This document shows, one piece after another, positions 17,595 to 26,344 of a stretch of 64,000 nt of DNA (positions are counted from its first letter, which is position 1; every line of letters starts with the position of its first letter). A program made the position numbers and the translations under genes. The stretch spans positions 1,364,001 to 1,428,000 of the forward strand of contig NZ_JADYWE010000001.1 in assembly GCF_015864955.1 (NCBI RefSeq), written 5' to 3'. This DNA comes from Salinibacterium sp. NK8237. GTDB lineage: Bacteria > Actinomycetota > Actinomycetes > Actinomycetales > Microbacteriaceae. Below the pieces are notes generated by a model that worked only from the letters and a program-made list of their open reading frames with translations, was not told the origin of the DNA and searched no databases.

Positions 17595-18668
17595 CTAATT
17601 CGGGAAGCACGCGCCAGGGCCCGCACCCTCAAACAGCTTCGCGCCGGAGGCTGCGACATCTTCGAAGAAGAGGTCATCGTCGGCGGTGACCACTACCGAA
17701 TCGTTGCAGGCAGACGTGTGCATCCAGAAAACCCGATCGCTCATGGCGAATTGAAAGTTGACTCCCTCAATTTCGCTCGTGCGAGTCGCAGCCCGAATGG
17801 CGTTGCTGCGCGATTCATCGGTGTATTCGTTGCTGGAAACGATGACCGATGTTAGACCGTAGTCCGCGCCAGGTGGCCCCCAACCAACTTGGAACCCTTG
17901 CGGAAAGTCCGCATCGCCACTGACGGCATCCGACTCCACCTGGTAATAGAAAAGCGGCATGATCGTGCGCAGATCGCTCACGAGCTCGACGAACCTCAGT
18001 GGCGCAAGCTCCCCCACCGATTGGATGCCCGCAAGCTGCCAGTAATTCTGGCGATCATCCTCGACAAGCTCCACCTCTTGGAGAGCGCCGTAGTTCGCAA
18101 TCGCGCGATCAGTTGCCTCCTCGAAATCTGCCTGATCCGGAATCGCGATCGACCGAACCCCCAGCGTCCAGCCATCGCCCGGAAGAATTTCAAGCCATAG
18201 CTCGGTGTCGACCGCTGCTGACGCGGCCCGCCAGAATTCGAAGTTCTCAACAAAGCTCTCATTCGATTCCGGAACCTCCCAGAGGTCGAATTTTCCTGTG
18301 GCGTCGCCCGTGAGAGTCAGACTGAAGTGGGGCTCAACCGCCACCCGTTCGATCGCGGTATAGCCGTCACGAAACTGTTCCGAGAGCTGGCCTAATTGAG
18401 CACCGTCGATGGTCGACGTAGCGATCACGCTGACCCTGCCAATGTTCCCGAGATAAGCGTCGGCTTGGAGCTCGTACGACGCCGCTTCCACCCCATCAAG
18501 ACTCTCGAGTTCGGCAACTGTCGCGGCGAGCACAGCATGAGCGAGCACATCACCCCCTGCTGAAGCAACTACGTCAGAAGCGTGATCGACGAGCGAGCAA
18601 CCGCTCACAACGAGGGAAAGAGCTACGGCGCCTGAGATGAATGCGGGCAGGCGTCGAGAACTTGTCAT
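17595..18668 (-). CDS. Lipoprotein, paralogue B (unknown family)
   Basis: A 357-residue exported lipoprotein with lipobox VSGC (Cys24 from the ATG at 18668). It shares its C-terminal block and mid-protein motifs with the lipoprotein at 15429 and has the same length, so the two are diverged paralogues on either side of the DUF2975/HTH pair. I chose ATG 18668, where a good signal peptide starts and a TACTCT box is six bases upstream; a TTG at 18695 is the alternative. The function is unknown. Confidence 0.75.
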   Translation of the reverse strand: MTSSRRLPAFISGAVALSLVVSGCSLVDHASDVVASAGGDVLAHAVLAATVAELESLDGVEAASYELQADAYLGNIGRVSVIATSTIDGAQLGQLSEQFRDGYTAIERVAVEPHFSLTLTGDATGKFDLWEVPESNESFVENFEFWRAASAAVDTELWLEILPGDGWTLGVRSIAIPDQADFEEATDRAIANYGALQEVELVEDDRQNYWQLAGIQSVGELAPLRFVELVSDLRTIMPLFYYQVESDAVSGDADFPQGFQVGWGPPGADYGLTSVIVSSNEYTDESRSNAIRAATRTSEIEGVNFQFAMSDRVFWMHTSACNDSVVVTADDDLFFEDVAASGAKLFEGAGPGACFPN

Positions 18669-18674
18669 GATTGA

Positions 18675-18680
18675 AGAGTA
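18675..18680 (-). promoter_or_regulatory. -10 box TACTCT, leaderless promoter of lipoprotein B
   Basis: TACTCT on the minus strand is six bases before the ATG at 18668. Confidence 0.45.
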
Positions 18681-18755
18681 CTTTTGCGTCCGCAATTCAG
18701 CCTGCCCCCGAAAGGGTTGCTCCGGGCCGCATAGCCAAAGTTAATCATTCTGTAA

Positions 18756-18798
18756 CGTTATGCAGGTGGCGTTTGCCCATAAGGTGTCGTTATGCAGG
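18756..18798 (+). repeat. Direct repeat CGTTATGCAGG across the LysR gene start
   Basis: Copies at 18756-18766 and 18788-18798, 32 bases (three helical turns) apart. The second copy contains the ATG of the LysR gene. It may be an autoregulatory site or a chance duplication. Confidence 0.5.
18780..18785 (+). promoter_or_regulatory. -10 box TAAGGT, leaderless promoter of the LysR gene
   Basis: TAAGGT is six bases before the ATG at 18792, inside the spacer of the direct repeat. Confidence 0.45.
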
Positions 18799-21464
18799 AC
18801 GCACCGCAGGAATCCGCCACCCTTGACGAACTGACGCGCGCGCTCGACCTTCACATGCTGCGCATCCTCGTCGCCATCCAAGAGACCGGCAGCGTTTCTG
18901 CCGCCGCTCGCCGACTCGGTTTCAGCCAGCCCGCCATCACCCAACATCTCAAGCGCAGCGAAGCCCGCCTGAACATCGCCCTCGTCGCACGCACCCCGCG
19001 CGGCATGGAACTCACCGAAGCCGGCTCCCTGCTCGCCCGCCACGCACCCCGCATCGATGCCGCCGTGACCGCCGCCGCGAGCGACCTCACCGCGCACCTC
19101 GGTCTCGACCGGGGCGCTGTGCGTCTCGCCGCGTTCCCCGCCGCCGTCGCGAGCATCATCGCGCCACTACTCTCGCGTCTCGATCGCGAGTTTCCGGGCA
19201 TCCACGTCGAATTCAGCGAAGCAGCACCGGATGCCGCCCTCAGCGCCGTCGCCGAAGGTCGCGCCGACATCGCCCTCGACTACCGCTACGCAAGCGACCA
19301 CACCATCGCGTCTAGCTCGCACACGAGCCCGGAGGGACTGCGCTCGCGCTTTCTACTCTCCGAAAATGTGCTCGCGATCGTGCCTCGGGCCACCGCCGAT
19401 CAGCTCGGCGCGTCAGCGAGTGTCGCGGGGCTTCTTCCATTTACGTGGATCGGCGGCCCGGCTACCTGCACCGAGCAGCTTGTTGCCGTCGCGACCGCCC
19501 TCGGCGAAAAACCCACCCTGCGGCACGATGTGACGACCGTCGGCGCAGCACTCGCGCTCGTGGCATCCGGCATCGGCGTCACCTTTCTCTCCGAACTTGC
19601 TCTCGCCACCACAACCCTGCCCGATGGCGTCGTCGCCCTCGAGTTGCAGCCCAAACTTCGTCGACGCATCTATGCGACAACGCTCGACGACTCCGCCGAC
19701 ACTCCAAGCATCGCCGTAGCCCTGCGGCTATTGGCCATGCGTGAGGTGGCCCGGAAAACCAGCAGTGATCGCGCGGCACTGTCACAGCACTCGCACCTCC
19801 AACGCGCGAAATTTGCATCCCCTCCCTTTACACCTCCTGTAACGCTCACCGAAAGGCACGAACTTCGCATGAGATCTACTAACTCCACCCTGGCAAAGGG
19901 GGCTCGGGCATCCACGGTCGCCGTCGCCGCCTCGGCCCTACTGCTCGCGGGCTGTGCCACATCGAGCACTCCCACCGGCGACGGCAACATCGACACCATC
20001 ACGGTTGCTCTGCCCGGCTCACTCTCGAGCCTCTATGTGGGCGCCGAAAGCGGCATCCTCAACTACTACATCGCCTCCATCACTCAAGAAGGTCTCGTCT
20101 CGATCGACGCCGACGGCGCCCTGCAGCCCGGCCTCGCCGAATCGTGGGACCAGCCGGATGACGTGACCTACGTCTATGAGCTGCGCGACGATGCGATGTT
20201 CCAAGACGGCACCCCGGTGACCGCCGACGACGTTGTGTTCAGCTTGGAGCAGGCGCGCGACGAAACCAGCTCGCCCGGCCTTTCGTACTATTTGGGTGGC
20301 GTGGAGAGCGTCGAGAAGACCGGCGACCTCGAAGTCACCGTGACCCTCTCGGCCCCTGATGCAGCATTCGCCGCCAACATGAGCACGGGTGGCGCGGCCT
20401 TCATCACGTCACAAAAGTTCTGGGAAGAGAACAACGGCGAAGTCGGCACCAGCAGCGCCCTGCTTCTGGGCTCGGGCCCCTACAAGGTCACCGAGTTCGT
20501 GCCCGACTCGCACGTGAACTTCGAACGCGTCGACACCTGGTGGGGCGACCTTCCCGAGGTGAAGAACATCAACGTGAAGTTCATCCCGGATGAGGGAACT
20601 CGCCTTCTTGCCGCCCAGTCTGGCGACATCGATGTGGCGTTCAACGTTCCGCTCGCGCAGTCGACCCAGTGGGAAGACCTCGACACCATGCGTGTCGATT
20701 ACGTCAACGACCTCTCCTATGTCGGCATGTACTTCAACACCGCCCTTGAGCCGTTCAACGACCCGAAGGTGCGCGAAGCATTCGCCCACAGCGTTGACCG
20801 CACCACGATCGTCGACAAGCTGCTGCGCGGCCACGGCGAAGTAGCGACTGCCATCGCGACCCCCGAATCCCTCGGAAGTGTCTACAGTGCCGACGATGCC
20901 CGCGACCTGCTTGCGACCATCCCGCAGTACGACTTCGACCTCGATGCGGCTGCGGCAGCACTCGCGGCATCCGATCACCCGGATGGCTTCGAGACCGACA
21001 TCCTGTTCCCCTCCACGGGACCGCAGCTCGGCACCGCCGCTCAGTCGCTCGCCGAGAACCTCTCCAAGATCGGCATCACGCTGAACGTGCGCGAAGTTCC
21101 CATCGAGGAATGGCTCGCGAGCCTCGAACAAGACAGCAGCTACGGCGTTGGCCTCATGTGGTACTTCTCCACTCTCGGCGACCCCGCCGAAGTGTCGACC
21201 TACATGCTCGGCGACTACAACATCTCGAACTACGAGAACCCCGAAGTTCTCTCGCTGTTCGAGCGCATCGGCGCCGAGACTGACCCCTCTGCCCGCATCG
21301 ACCTCCTCATCGAGGCCGAAACGCTGCAGGCAGAAGACATCATCAGCGTTCCGCTCTGGTGGGGACAATCCGCAACCGCGTTCTCGAACGACATTGACAT
21401 GAGCAGCTACAGCTCATTCGCGTTCATCTCGTCCTGGCCGACCCTGCTCACTCCGGCTGGATAA
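18792..21464 (+). CDS. LysR-type regulator continuous in frame with a peptide-binding lipoprotein
   Basis: One open frame of 890 codons. Residues 1-325 are a complete LysR-type regulator: HTH with MLRILVAIQETGSVSAAARR and SQPAITQHLKRSE, then a substrate domain ending ALRLLAMREV. About 35 residues of polar linker follow, and residue 360 is the Met of a lipoprotein signal peptide that begins the binding protein. No stop codon separates the two. The regulator is likely to control the downstream peptide transporter. Whether the product is a true fusion, or two proteins after internal initiation at 19869, cannot be told from sequence. LysR proteins normally end near residue 300. Confidence 0.7.
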   Translation: MQDAPQESATLDELTRALDLHMLRILVAIQETGSVSAAARRLGFSQPAITQHLKRSEARLNIALVARTPRGMELTEAGSLLARHAPRIDAAVTAAASDLTAHLGLDRGAVRLAAFPAAVASIIAPLLSRLDREFPGIHVEFSEAAPDAALSAVAEGRADIALDYRYASDHTIASSSHTSPEGLRSRFLLSENVLAIVPRATADQLGASASVAGLLPFTWIGGPATCTEQLVAVATALGEKPTLRHDVTTVGAALALVASGIGVTFLSELALATTTLPDGVVALELQPKLRRRIYATTLDDSADTPSIAVALRLLAMREVARKTSSDRAALSQHSHLQRAKFASPPFTPPVTLTERHELRMRSTNSTLAKGARASTVAVAASALLLAGCATSSTPTGDGNIDTITVALPGSLSSLYVGAESGILNYYIASITQEGLVSIDADGALQPGLAESWDQPDDVTYVYELRDDAMFQDGTPVTADDVVFSLEQARDETSSPGLSYYLGGVESVEKTGDLEVTVTLSAPDAAFAANMSTGGAAFITSQKFWEENNGEVGTSSALLLGSGPYKVTEFVPDSHVNFERVDTWWGDLPEVKNINVKFIPDEGTRLLAAQSGDIDVAFNVPLAQSTQWEDLDTMRVDYVNDLSYVGMYFNTALEPFNDPKVREAFAHSVDRTTIVDKLLRGHGEVATAIATPESLGSVYSADDARDLLATIPQYDFDLDAAAAALAASDHPDGFETDILFPSTGPQLGTAAQSLAENLSKIGITLNVREVPIEEWLASLEQDSSYGVGLMWYFSTLGDPAEVSTYMLGDYNISNYENPEVLSLFERIGAETDPSARIDLLIEAETLQAEDIISVPLWWGQSATAFSNDIDMSSYSSFAFISSWPTLLTPAG
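19869..21464 (+). CDS. Peptide/oligopeptide ABC transporter substrate-binding lipoprotein (probable independent start)
   Basis: From the ATG at 19869 the frame codes a 531-residue family 5 solute-binding protein. The signal peptide ends in lipobox LLAGC (Cys29), and the mature domain carries DGALQPGLAESW, the FQDGTPVTADDVVFSLEQA signature and VREAFAHSVDR. GAAAGG at 19851-19856 is a plausible ribosome binding site. It binds peptides outside the membrane for the permeases that follow. The binding pocket cannot be read from sequence, so nickel or other family 5 ligands remain possible. Same frame as the LysR gene upstream. Confidence 0.85.
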   Translation: MRSTNSTLAKGARASTVAVAASALLLAGCATSSTPTGDGNIDTITVALPGSLSSLYVGAESGILNYYIASITQEGLVSIDADGALQPGLAESWDQPDDVTYVYELRDDAMFQDGTPVTADDVVFSLEQARDETSSPGLSYYLGGVESVEKTGDLEVTVTLSAPDAAFAANMSTGGAAFITSQKFWEENNGEVGTSSALLLGSGPYKVTEFVPDSHVNFERVDTWWGDLPEVKNINVKFIPDEGTRLLAAQSGDIDVAFNVPLAQSTQWEDLDTMRVDYVNDLSYVGMYFNTALEPFNDPKVREAFAHSVDRTTIVDKLLRGHGEVATAIATPESLGSVYSADDARDLLATIPQYDFDLDAAAAALAASDHPDGFETDILFPSTGPQLGTAAQSLAENLSKIGITLNVREVPIEEWLASLEQDSSYGVGLMWYFSTLGDPAEVSTYMLGDYNISNYENPEVLSLFERIGAETDPSARIDLLIEAETLQAEDIISVPLWWGQSATAFSNDIDMSSYSSFAFISSWPTLLTPAG

Positions 21465-21467
21465 TTT

Positions 21468-22457
21468 GTGACAACCACCCCGATCGCACGCGCATCACAA
21501 GCACGGTCCTTGGGCCGCATGCTTGTGGTGCGCGTGCTCGGCACCATCGGCATCCTGCTGGTGCTGTCCATCATCGTGTTCTCGATGCTGCACCTCGCCC
21601 CCGGCGACATCGTCAAGAACCTGCTCGGCAACCGGGCATCATCGCCGGAAGCCATCGCCGCCATCCGCGCGCAATACAACCTCGATCAGCCGCTGTACAT
21701 GCAGTACCTGATCTGGTTGGGCAACACCCTCACCGGCGACTTTGGGCAGTCCATTCGGCTGCAAGATTCGGTATCGAACGTGATTGGCTCGCGCCTGGGC
21801 ATCACTGCCGCCCTCAGCGGACTCGCGTTCCTCCTTGCCGTGATCGTCGCCGTTCCGCTCGGTGTGCAGAGCGCCGTTCGTTCGGGAAGCTGGATCGACC
21901 GCTTCGCGACCGGCTTCGGAATCGTCGGCCTCAGCGCCCCCACCTTCGCCGTCGGCCTCCTCCTTCTCTATACGTTCGCGTTCTATCTGCCGATCTTTCC
22001 GGTCTACGGATCGGGCGACGGTGGCCTCGACACCCTCTGGCACCTCGTACTGCCCGCCATCACCCTGGCGCTCGGACTCGGCGCTATCATCCTCAAGCTC
22101 ACCCGCACCGCCATGCTGCGCGAACTCGAGAGTGACTACGTGACCTTTGGTCGCGCGCGCGGCCTGCCCGACCGCCAAGTGCACCTGATCGCCCTGCGCA
22201 ACGCCACGATCCCGATCGTGACCGGCGCCAGCCTCGTACTGACCTTCTTGGTTGGCGGTACCGTGCTCGCCGAAACGACCTTCGCACTGCCCGGGCTCGG
22301 CACCCTGCTGCAAGGCTCCGTGCTGTTCAAAGACATCGCCGTCGTGCAAGCGCTCACCCTGCTGGTGGCCGTGACGATTGCAATCATCGCCCTGCTGGCC
22401 GATCTCGCCTACATCTTCCTCGATCCCCGCATCCGCGCCAAGGAGAGTGCTCAGTGA
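21468..22457 (+). CDS. Peptide ABC transporter permease, DppB type
   Basis: A 329-residue permease with about six membrane helices. SIIVFSMLHLAPGDIVKNLLG near residue 30 is the DppB/OppB N-terminal signature, and the ATPase-contact loop reads YVTFGRARGLPDRQV. It starts with GTG three bases after the binding-protein stop. It pairs with the next gene as the two halves of the channel. Length and motifs are standard. Confidence 0.92.
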   Translation: MTTTPIARASQARSLGRMLVVRVLGTIGILLVLSIIVFSMLHLAPGDIVKNLLGNRASSPEAIAAIRAQYNLDQPLYMQYLIWLGNTLTGDFGQSIRLQDSVSNVIGSRLGITAALSGLAFLLAVIVAVPLGVQSAVRSGSWIDRFATGFGIVGLSAPTFAVGLLLLYTFAFYLPIFPVYGSGDGGLDTLWHLVLPAITLALGLGAIILKLTRTAMLRELESDYVTFGRARGLPDRQVHLIALRNATIPIVTGASLVLTFLVGGTVLAETTFALPGLGTLLQGSVLFKDIAVVQALTLLVAVTIAIIALLADLAYIFLDPRIRAKESAQ

Positions 22458-23311
22458 GCAGCACCGAAGCTATCGTCTTAGCGAAACTTCCACGGTCGCG
22501 CCGCCGTCATCCGGTGGCAGTGTGGTTATCGCTCGCTCTGCTCGGCGTCGTCGCCTTCTTGGTGCTCTTCGGCAACCTCATTGCCCCGGATGCCACGGCC
22601 CAGTCCATTCTCGATTCCTTGCTGCCCCCGGGCAGCCCTGGTCACCTTCTCGGCACCGACGAACTCGGTCGAGACGTGCTTGCTCTGACGATCGCGGGAG
22701 CGGCATCCGCCCTCGTTGGTCCGGTGTGCGTTGCACTCGGGTCGATGCTGCTCGGGATTCTGCTCGGCACCGTTGCGGGCTATTTGCGCGGCCCCATCGA
22801 CTTCATCATTGGCCGCTGGACCGACCTGCTGTTCTCGCTTCCGCTGCTGCTAGCCGCGATCGTGGTCGCAGGCGTGTTTGGCGCCGGCTACTGGATGACC
22901 GTGCTGCTGCTGATCTTGCTGTTCTCGCCCTCGGACATCCGCATTGTGCGCGCCGGGGTCATGGAGCAGGCCGCGCGGCCGTTCGTGGAGGCAGCGCAAA
23001 TGCTGTCGCTCTCCAAGACCCGCATCATGTTCACGCAGGTGCTGCCCAACGTGTGGTCGCTCATCATCACCAACTCCATGCTCAACGTGGCCTTCGCGCT
23101 CGTGGCGTTCTCGTCGCTGTCGTTCTTAGGCGTCGGCGTTGCCCCCGGCACGGCCGATTGGGGACGTCAGCTCACCGATGGTCGCGCCATCATGATCGAC
23201 AACCCGGCCGCCGTGCTTGTGCCGGCGCTGCTCATCATTGGTGTCGCGTCAGCAGCCAACCTCGTGGGCGACTGGCTCGGCCAAACCTTGACCAGAACGG
23301 GACGCTCATGA
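22454..23311 (+). CDS. Peptide ABC transporter permease, DppC type
   Basis: A 285-residue permease. LLGTDELGRDVLALTIAGA is the DppC/OppC signature, and QAARPFVEAAQMLSLSKTRIM is the ATPase-contact loop. It has five or six helices. The GTG start overlaps the preceding stop by four bases (GTGA), so the pair is translationally coupled. Confidence 0.93.
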   Translation: MSSTEAIVLAKLPRSRRRHPVAVWLSLALLGVVAFLVLFGNLIAPDATAQSILDSLLPPGSPGHLLGTDELGRDVLALTIAGAASALVGPVCVALGSMLLGILLGTVAGYLRGPIDFIIGRWTDLLFSLPLLLAAIVVAGVFGAGYWMTVLLLILLFSPSDIRIVRAGVMEQAARPFVEAAQMLSLSKTRIMFTQVLPNVWSLIITNSMLNVAFALVAFSSLSFLGVGVAPGTADWGRQLTDGRAIMIDNPAAVLVPALLIIGVASAANLVGDWLGQTLTRTGRS

Positions 23312-25005
23312 CCGAGACCGACATGACGAACGTGCCCGCGTCGGGTGCCGGTGTGGGCGTCGCGGGCACTGGCCCCGGCCCAAGCTCAGGCCTCGGCACT
23401 GGCCCCGGCATCGACTCGACCACTCAGGTGGCCGTTACCGGGCTCACGATCGACGGGCCGTCTGGCGTTGTTGTCGCCCCCTTCGACTTCTCCATCGCGC
23501 CAGGTGAAACCCTTGCGCTCATCGGCGAATCGGGCTCGGGCAAGACGCTCTCCGCCAAAGCAATCGCCGGGCTCTTGCCCGCGGGCTTCAGCGCGCGCGG
23601 CACCATCGTGCTGTCGAGTGCCACCATCGAACTGCCGTCAACGGATGCCGTGTGGCGTGCGACCCGAGGTCGCCGCATTTCACTGCTGCTGCAAGATCCG
23701 TTCACGAGTCTGAGCCCCGTACACCGCTGCGGCACCCAGATCGGGATGACGATCGATGCCGCGAGCACGACCCGCCTCAGCCGCGACGAACGCACGGCTC
23801 GCATCACGCGAAGCCTGGCCGAAGTGAACCTGCCCGCGGATGTCGCCCGCGCCTACCCGCACGAACTCTCCGGTGGAATGCGGCAGCGGGTTGCTATCGC
23901 TGCGGCCCTCGCCACCGACCCCGAACTGCTCATTGCCGACGAGCCAACCACGGCTCTCGATGCAAGCAACCAGGGCGAGATTCTCGACCTCCTTCGGGGC
24001 CTGCAAGAGAAGCGCGGCATGGCTGCCCTACTCATCTCGCACGACCTCGGCATGGTGCGCGGGCGTGCCGAGCACGTGCTCGTCATGCGCCACGGCGAGA
24101 TCGTGGAGCGCGGTGTCACGAGCTCCGTGCTCAATACACCAAGCCACCCCTACACTCGGGCGCTGATCGAAGCCGACCCCTCGCTCACCGATCGCTCGGC
24201 CGGGGTCGTGCGTACGGCATCCGGTGTCGGCGTGACCGCTGCGGCGGCAGATGCCGACTCGGCAACCGGCGACCTCGTGGTCGCTACCGACATCACCAAG
24301 AGCTTCGGCGACAAAACTGTGTTGCACGGAGTGAGCGTCACCGTGGGCCGCGGCGAGACCGTCGGCATCGTCGGCGAGAGCGGTTCGGGCAAGACCACGA
24401 TCGCGCGCTGCATTGCCGGGCTCGAGCACGAGACCAGCGGGGTGATCGAGTTCGACGGCGTTGCCCTCGCCGCCGGCCGCGCTTCACGCACGCCGAAGCA
24501 AATGCAGATCGTGTTCCAGGATCCGTACTCGTCACTCAACCCGATGATCAGTGTTGGACGGTCGCTGAAGTTGGCGTTGCGGGTGGCGGGTCGTCCGGTA
24601 TCCGACCTCAATGGCCTGCTGAAGTTGGTTGAACTGCCCACCGACTTCGCGAGCAAGCGACCAGCAGAGCTGTCGGGTGGCCAACGTCAACGCGTCGCCA
24701 TTGCTCGCGCGCTGGCTGTTCAACCACAGCTACTCATTTGCGACGAATCAGTCTCAGCGCTCGATGTGTCGGTGCAGAAGCAGATTCTCGACCTACTCGC
24801 CAAACTGCGCGTTGAACTCGGCCTCTCGATCCTGTTTATCTCGCACGACCTCGCCGTGGTGCGCCAGCTTGCCGACCGCGTGTACGTGCTGCGACACGGC
24901 GAAGTCGTCGAATCTGGTCAGTGCCACGACGTGCTCAACGCCCCGACTCACCCTTACACTCAGTCGCTCGTCGCAGCGTCGATTCACGAAGCACCCACTC
25001 ACTGA
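23308..25005 (+). CDS. Peptide ABC transporter double ATPase (DppD-DppF fused)
   Basis: A 565-residue protein with two complete ABC modules, as in GsiA/YejF-type proteins. Module 1: GESGSGKTLS, LSGGMRQRVAIAAALA, LLIADEPTTALD. Module 2: GESGSGKTTIARC, LSGGQRQRVAIARALA, LLICDESVSALD (Ser where Pro is usual, seen in relatives). The oligopeptide-type tails with THPYT follow each. The first 35 residues are Gly/Pro-rich. The start at 23308 forms an ATGA overlap with the permease, so the longer frame from 22378 is rejected. Confidence 0.93.
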   Translation: MTETDMTNVPASGAGVGVAGTGPGPSSGLGTGPGIDSTTQVAVTGLTIDGPSGVVVAPFDFSIAPGETLALIGESGSGKTLSAKAIAGLLPAGFSARGTIVLSSATIELPSTDAVWRATRGRRISLLLQDPFTSLSPVHRCGTQIGMTIDAASTTRLSRDERTARITRSLAEVNLPADVARAYPHELSGGMRQRVAIAAALATDPELLIADEPTTALDASNQGEILDLLRGLQEKRGMAALLISHDLGMVRGRAEHVLVMRHGEIVERGVTSSVLNTPSHPYTRALIEADPSLTDRSAGVVRTASGVGVTAAAADADSATGDLVVATDITKSFGDKTVLHGVSVTVGRGETVGIVGESGSGKTTIARCIAGLEHETSGVIEFDGVALAAGRASRTPKQMQIVFQDPYSSLNPMISVGRSLKLALRVAGRPVSDLNGLLKLVELPTDFASKRPAELSGGQRQRVAIARALAVQPQLLICDESVSALDVSVQKQILDLLAKLRVELGLSILFISHDLAVVRQLADRVYVLRHGEVVESGQCHDVLNAPTHPYTQSLVAASIHEAPTH

Positions 25006-25047
25006 GCTCGGCGCCACAAGCGCCCGACCTCGCCCCGAAAGGACCCC

Positions 25048-26220
25048 GTGGACACCTCCACTCCTGCTGACTCTGCCGCCACAAACACCACCGACGCTGC
25101 CGCCTCGAACACCACCACCGCTGCCGTTGCCGTTGCCGTTGATGCAACAATCGGCACCGCCGTTGTTCAGCTCGCGCCCACCGAGCTTCCCCCGCACCTC
25201 ACAGAGGCTCTCGGCGCCGAGCGTGCCGCCGAATGGCAACGCGATCGCGAGCCCTATAACCCGCGGGTCTGGATGCTCGACTCCCCCACCGGCAGCGCCG
25301 CCGCTCTCACTTCCGGTCGCCCCAATACGCGCTACACGAAGCTCGTTGACCTCTGGGCCGACAGCGATGCTGCCGCCCAGAGCCTTCTCGGCGAACTGAT
25401 TGCGGCTTCCACGGAGCGTGGCGATGCCGCCCTCAAGTGGCAGCTCCCGCTCGACGCCGCGCTCCCCGCCTTCGCCGCCGACCTCGGCTTCGCCGAACTA
25501 CGTACGCCGATCTCTTCGGCTGATGGCACTCAGGGCGTTCGCGGCTTCGTGCTGTGGCACGACGTCTGGCCGCACGAGCAACTGCGCTATTACGGCCAGA
25601 CCACGCTGTTCACGTGTGGTGCGGTCGCCGCAATGACCGCCCTCAGCCACCTCGGCCTGGAGCCTTTCGCTGACACCGAAGACGAGGATGCCCGCGAGCG
25701 CGAACTCGCTTTCTGGCGTTCCGCTACCAACTTCCCCGCGTGTGAACCCCTCGGTCTCGCCGTCGCCGTTCACGACGTGATCGCGCAGTCGGCATCCGGC
25801 ATCAGTCTCGAACTGCACCTCGACACGACCGAACCGACGCTCCTCGAAACCTACGAGGGCGAAGAGCGCGTGTTCCGCGAGCAGTTGCAGGAACAGTCTC
25901 GGGCCGAAGCGGCGAGCCGCGGCATCCAGCAGCACACCGCCCCACTGTCGATTGAGCAGATCACCGAGCGCGTTGCCGGTGGCGAGCTGGCGATCTTGTT
26001 GATCGAAGAAGAACCCATGCACGATGCCTCGACCCCGCACTGGGTCGTAGCGCACTCGGTGAAGGGCGACACCATTCTGCTGAACGATCCGTGGATCACC
26101 GCCGAGCAGGGCGAGACCTGGGTTGACTCCCACGATCTGCCCGTCTCGATCGCGGTGCTCGACCAGATGGTCGCGTTCGGCGACCCCACTTATCGCGGGG
26201 TCATTTTTGTGGCACGCTAG
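25048..26220 (+). CDS. GNAT-like domain fused to a peptidase C39-like domain
   Basis: A 390-residue protein. Residues 1-45 are Ala/Thr-rich. About 55-165 looks like a GNAT-type half-domain (TKLVDLWADSD, LLGELIAASTERGDAALKW, LGFAELRTP). From about 170 the C39-like papain fold has YYGQTTLFTCGAVAAM (Gln174, Cys180), HWVVAHSV (His near 331) and LLNDPW. No signal peptide is seen, so it should be cytoplasmic. GAAAGGA precedes the GTG at 25048. Being last in a peptide-uptake operon, it may cleave or process imported peptides; that is inference. The N-terminal domain call is tentative. Confidence 0.7.
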   Translation: MDTSTPADSAATNTTDAAASNTTTAAVAVAVDATIGTAVVQLAPTELPPHLTEALGAERAAEWQRDREPYNPRVWMLDSPTGSAAALTSGRPNTRYTKLVDLWADSDAAAQSLLGELIAASTERGDAALKWQLPLDAALPAFAADLGFAELRTPISSADGTQGVRGFVLWHDVWPHEQLRYYGQTTLFTCGAVAAMTALSHLGLEPFADTEDEDARERELAFWRSATNFPACEPLGLAVAVHDVIAQSASGISLELHLDTTEPTLLETYEGEERVFREQLQEQSRAEAASRGIQQHTAPLSIEQITERVAGGELAILLIEEEPMHDASTPHWVVAHSVKGDTILLNDPWITAEQGETWVDSHDLPVSIAVLDQMVAFGDPTYRGVIFVAR

Positions 26221-26244
26221 CACTCACTGAGGTGAGGGGCCGCC

Positions 26245-26325
26245 GTGAGCAACCCGGAGAAGAACCCGGCCGAGGTCGCCTACCAAGCGCAGCCACGACG
26301 AGATCGTGGAGTTCCGCGCGAATAG
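26245..26325 (+). CDS. Possible 26-residue peptide gene in a convergent gap
   Basis: GTG at 26245 follows a purine-rich GAGGTGAGGGG and opens a 27-codon frame that ends TAG (VSNPEKNPAEVAYQ...). It lies between the convergent genes ending at 26220 and 26345. It could be a small peptide, a gene remnant, or chance. I do not recognise it. Confidence 0.2.
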   Translation: MSNPEKNPAEVAYQAQPRRDRGVPRE

Positions 26326-26344
26326 CGCTACCCGTGCGGCGAAG

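Noticed and set aside
22378..23307. Extension of the double ATPase frame upstream of 23308
   Set aside because: It overlaps the whole DppC permease in another frame and encodes an Arg/His-rich product; ATGA coupling at 23308 fits.
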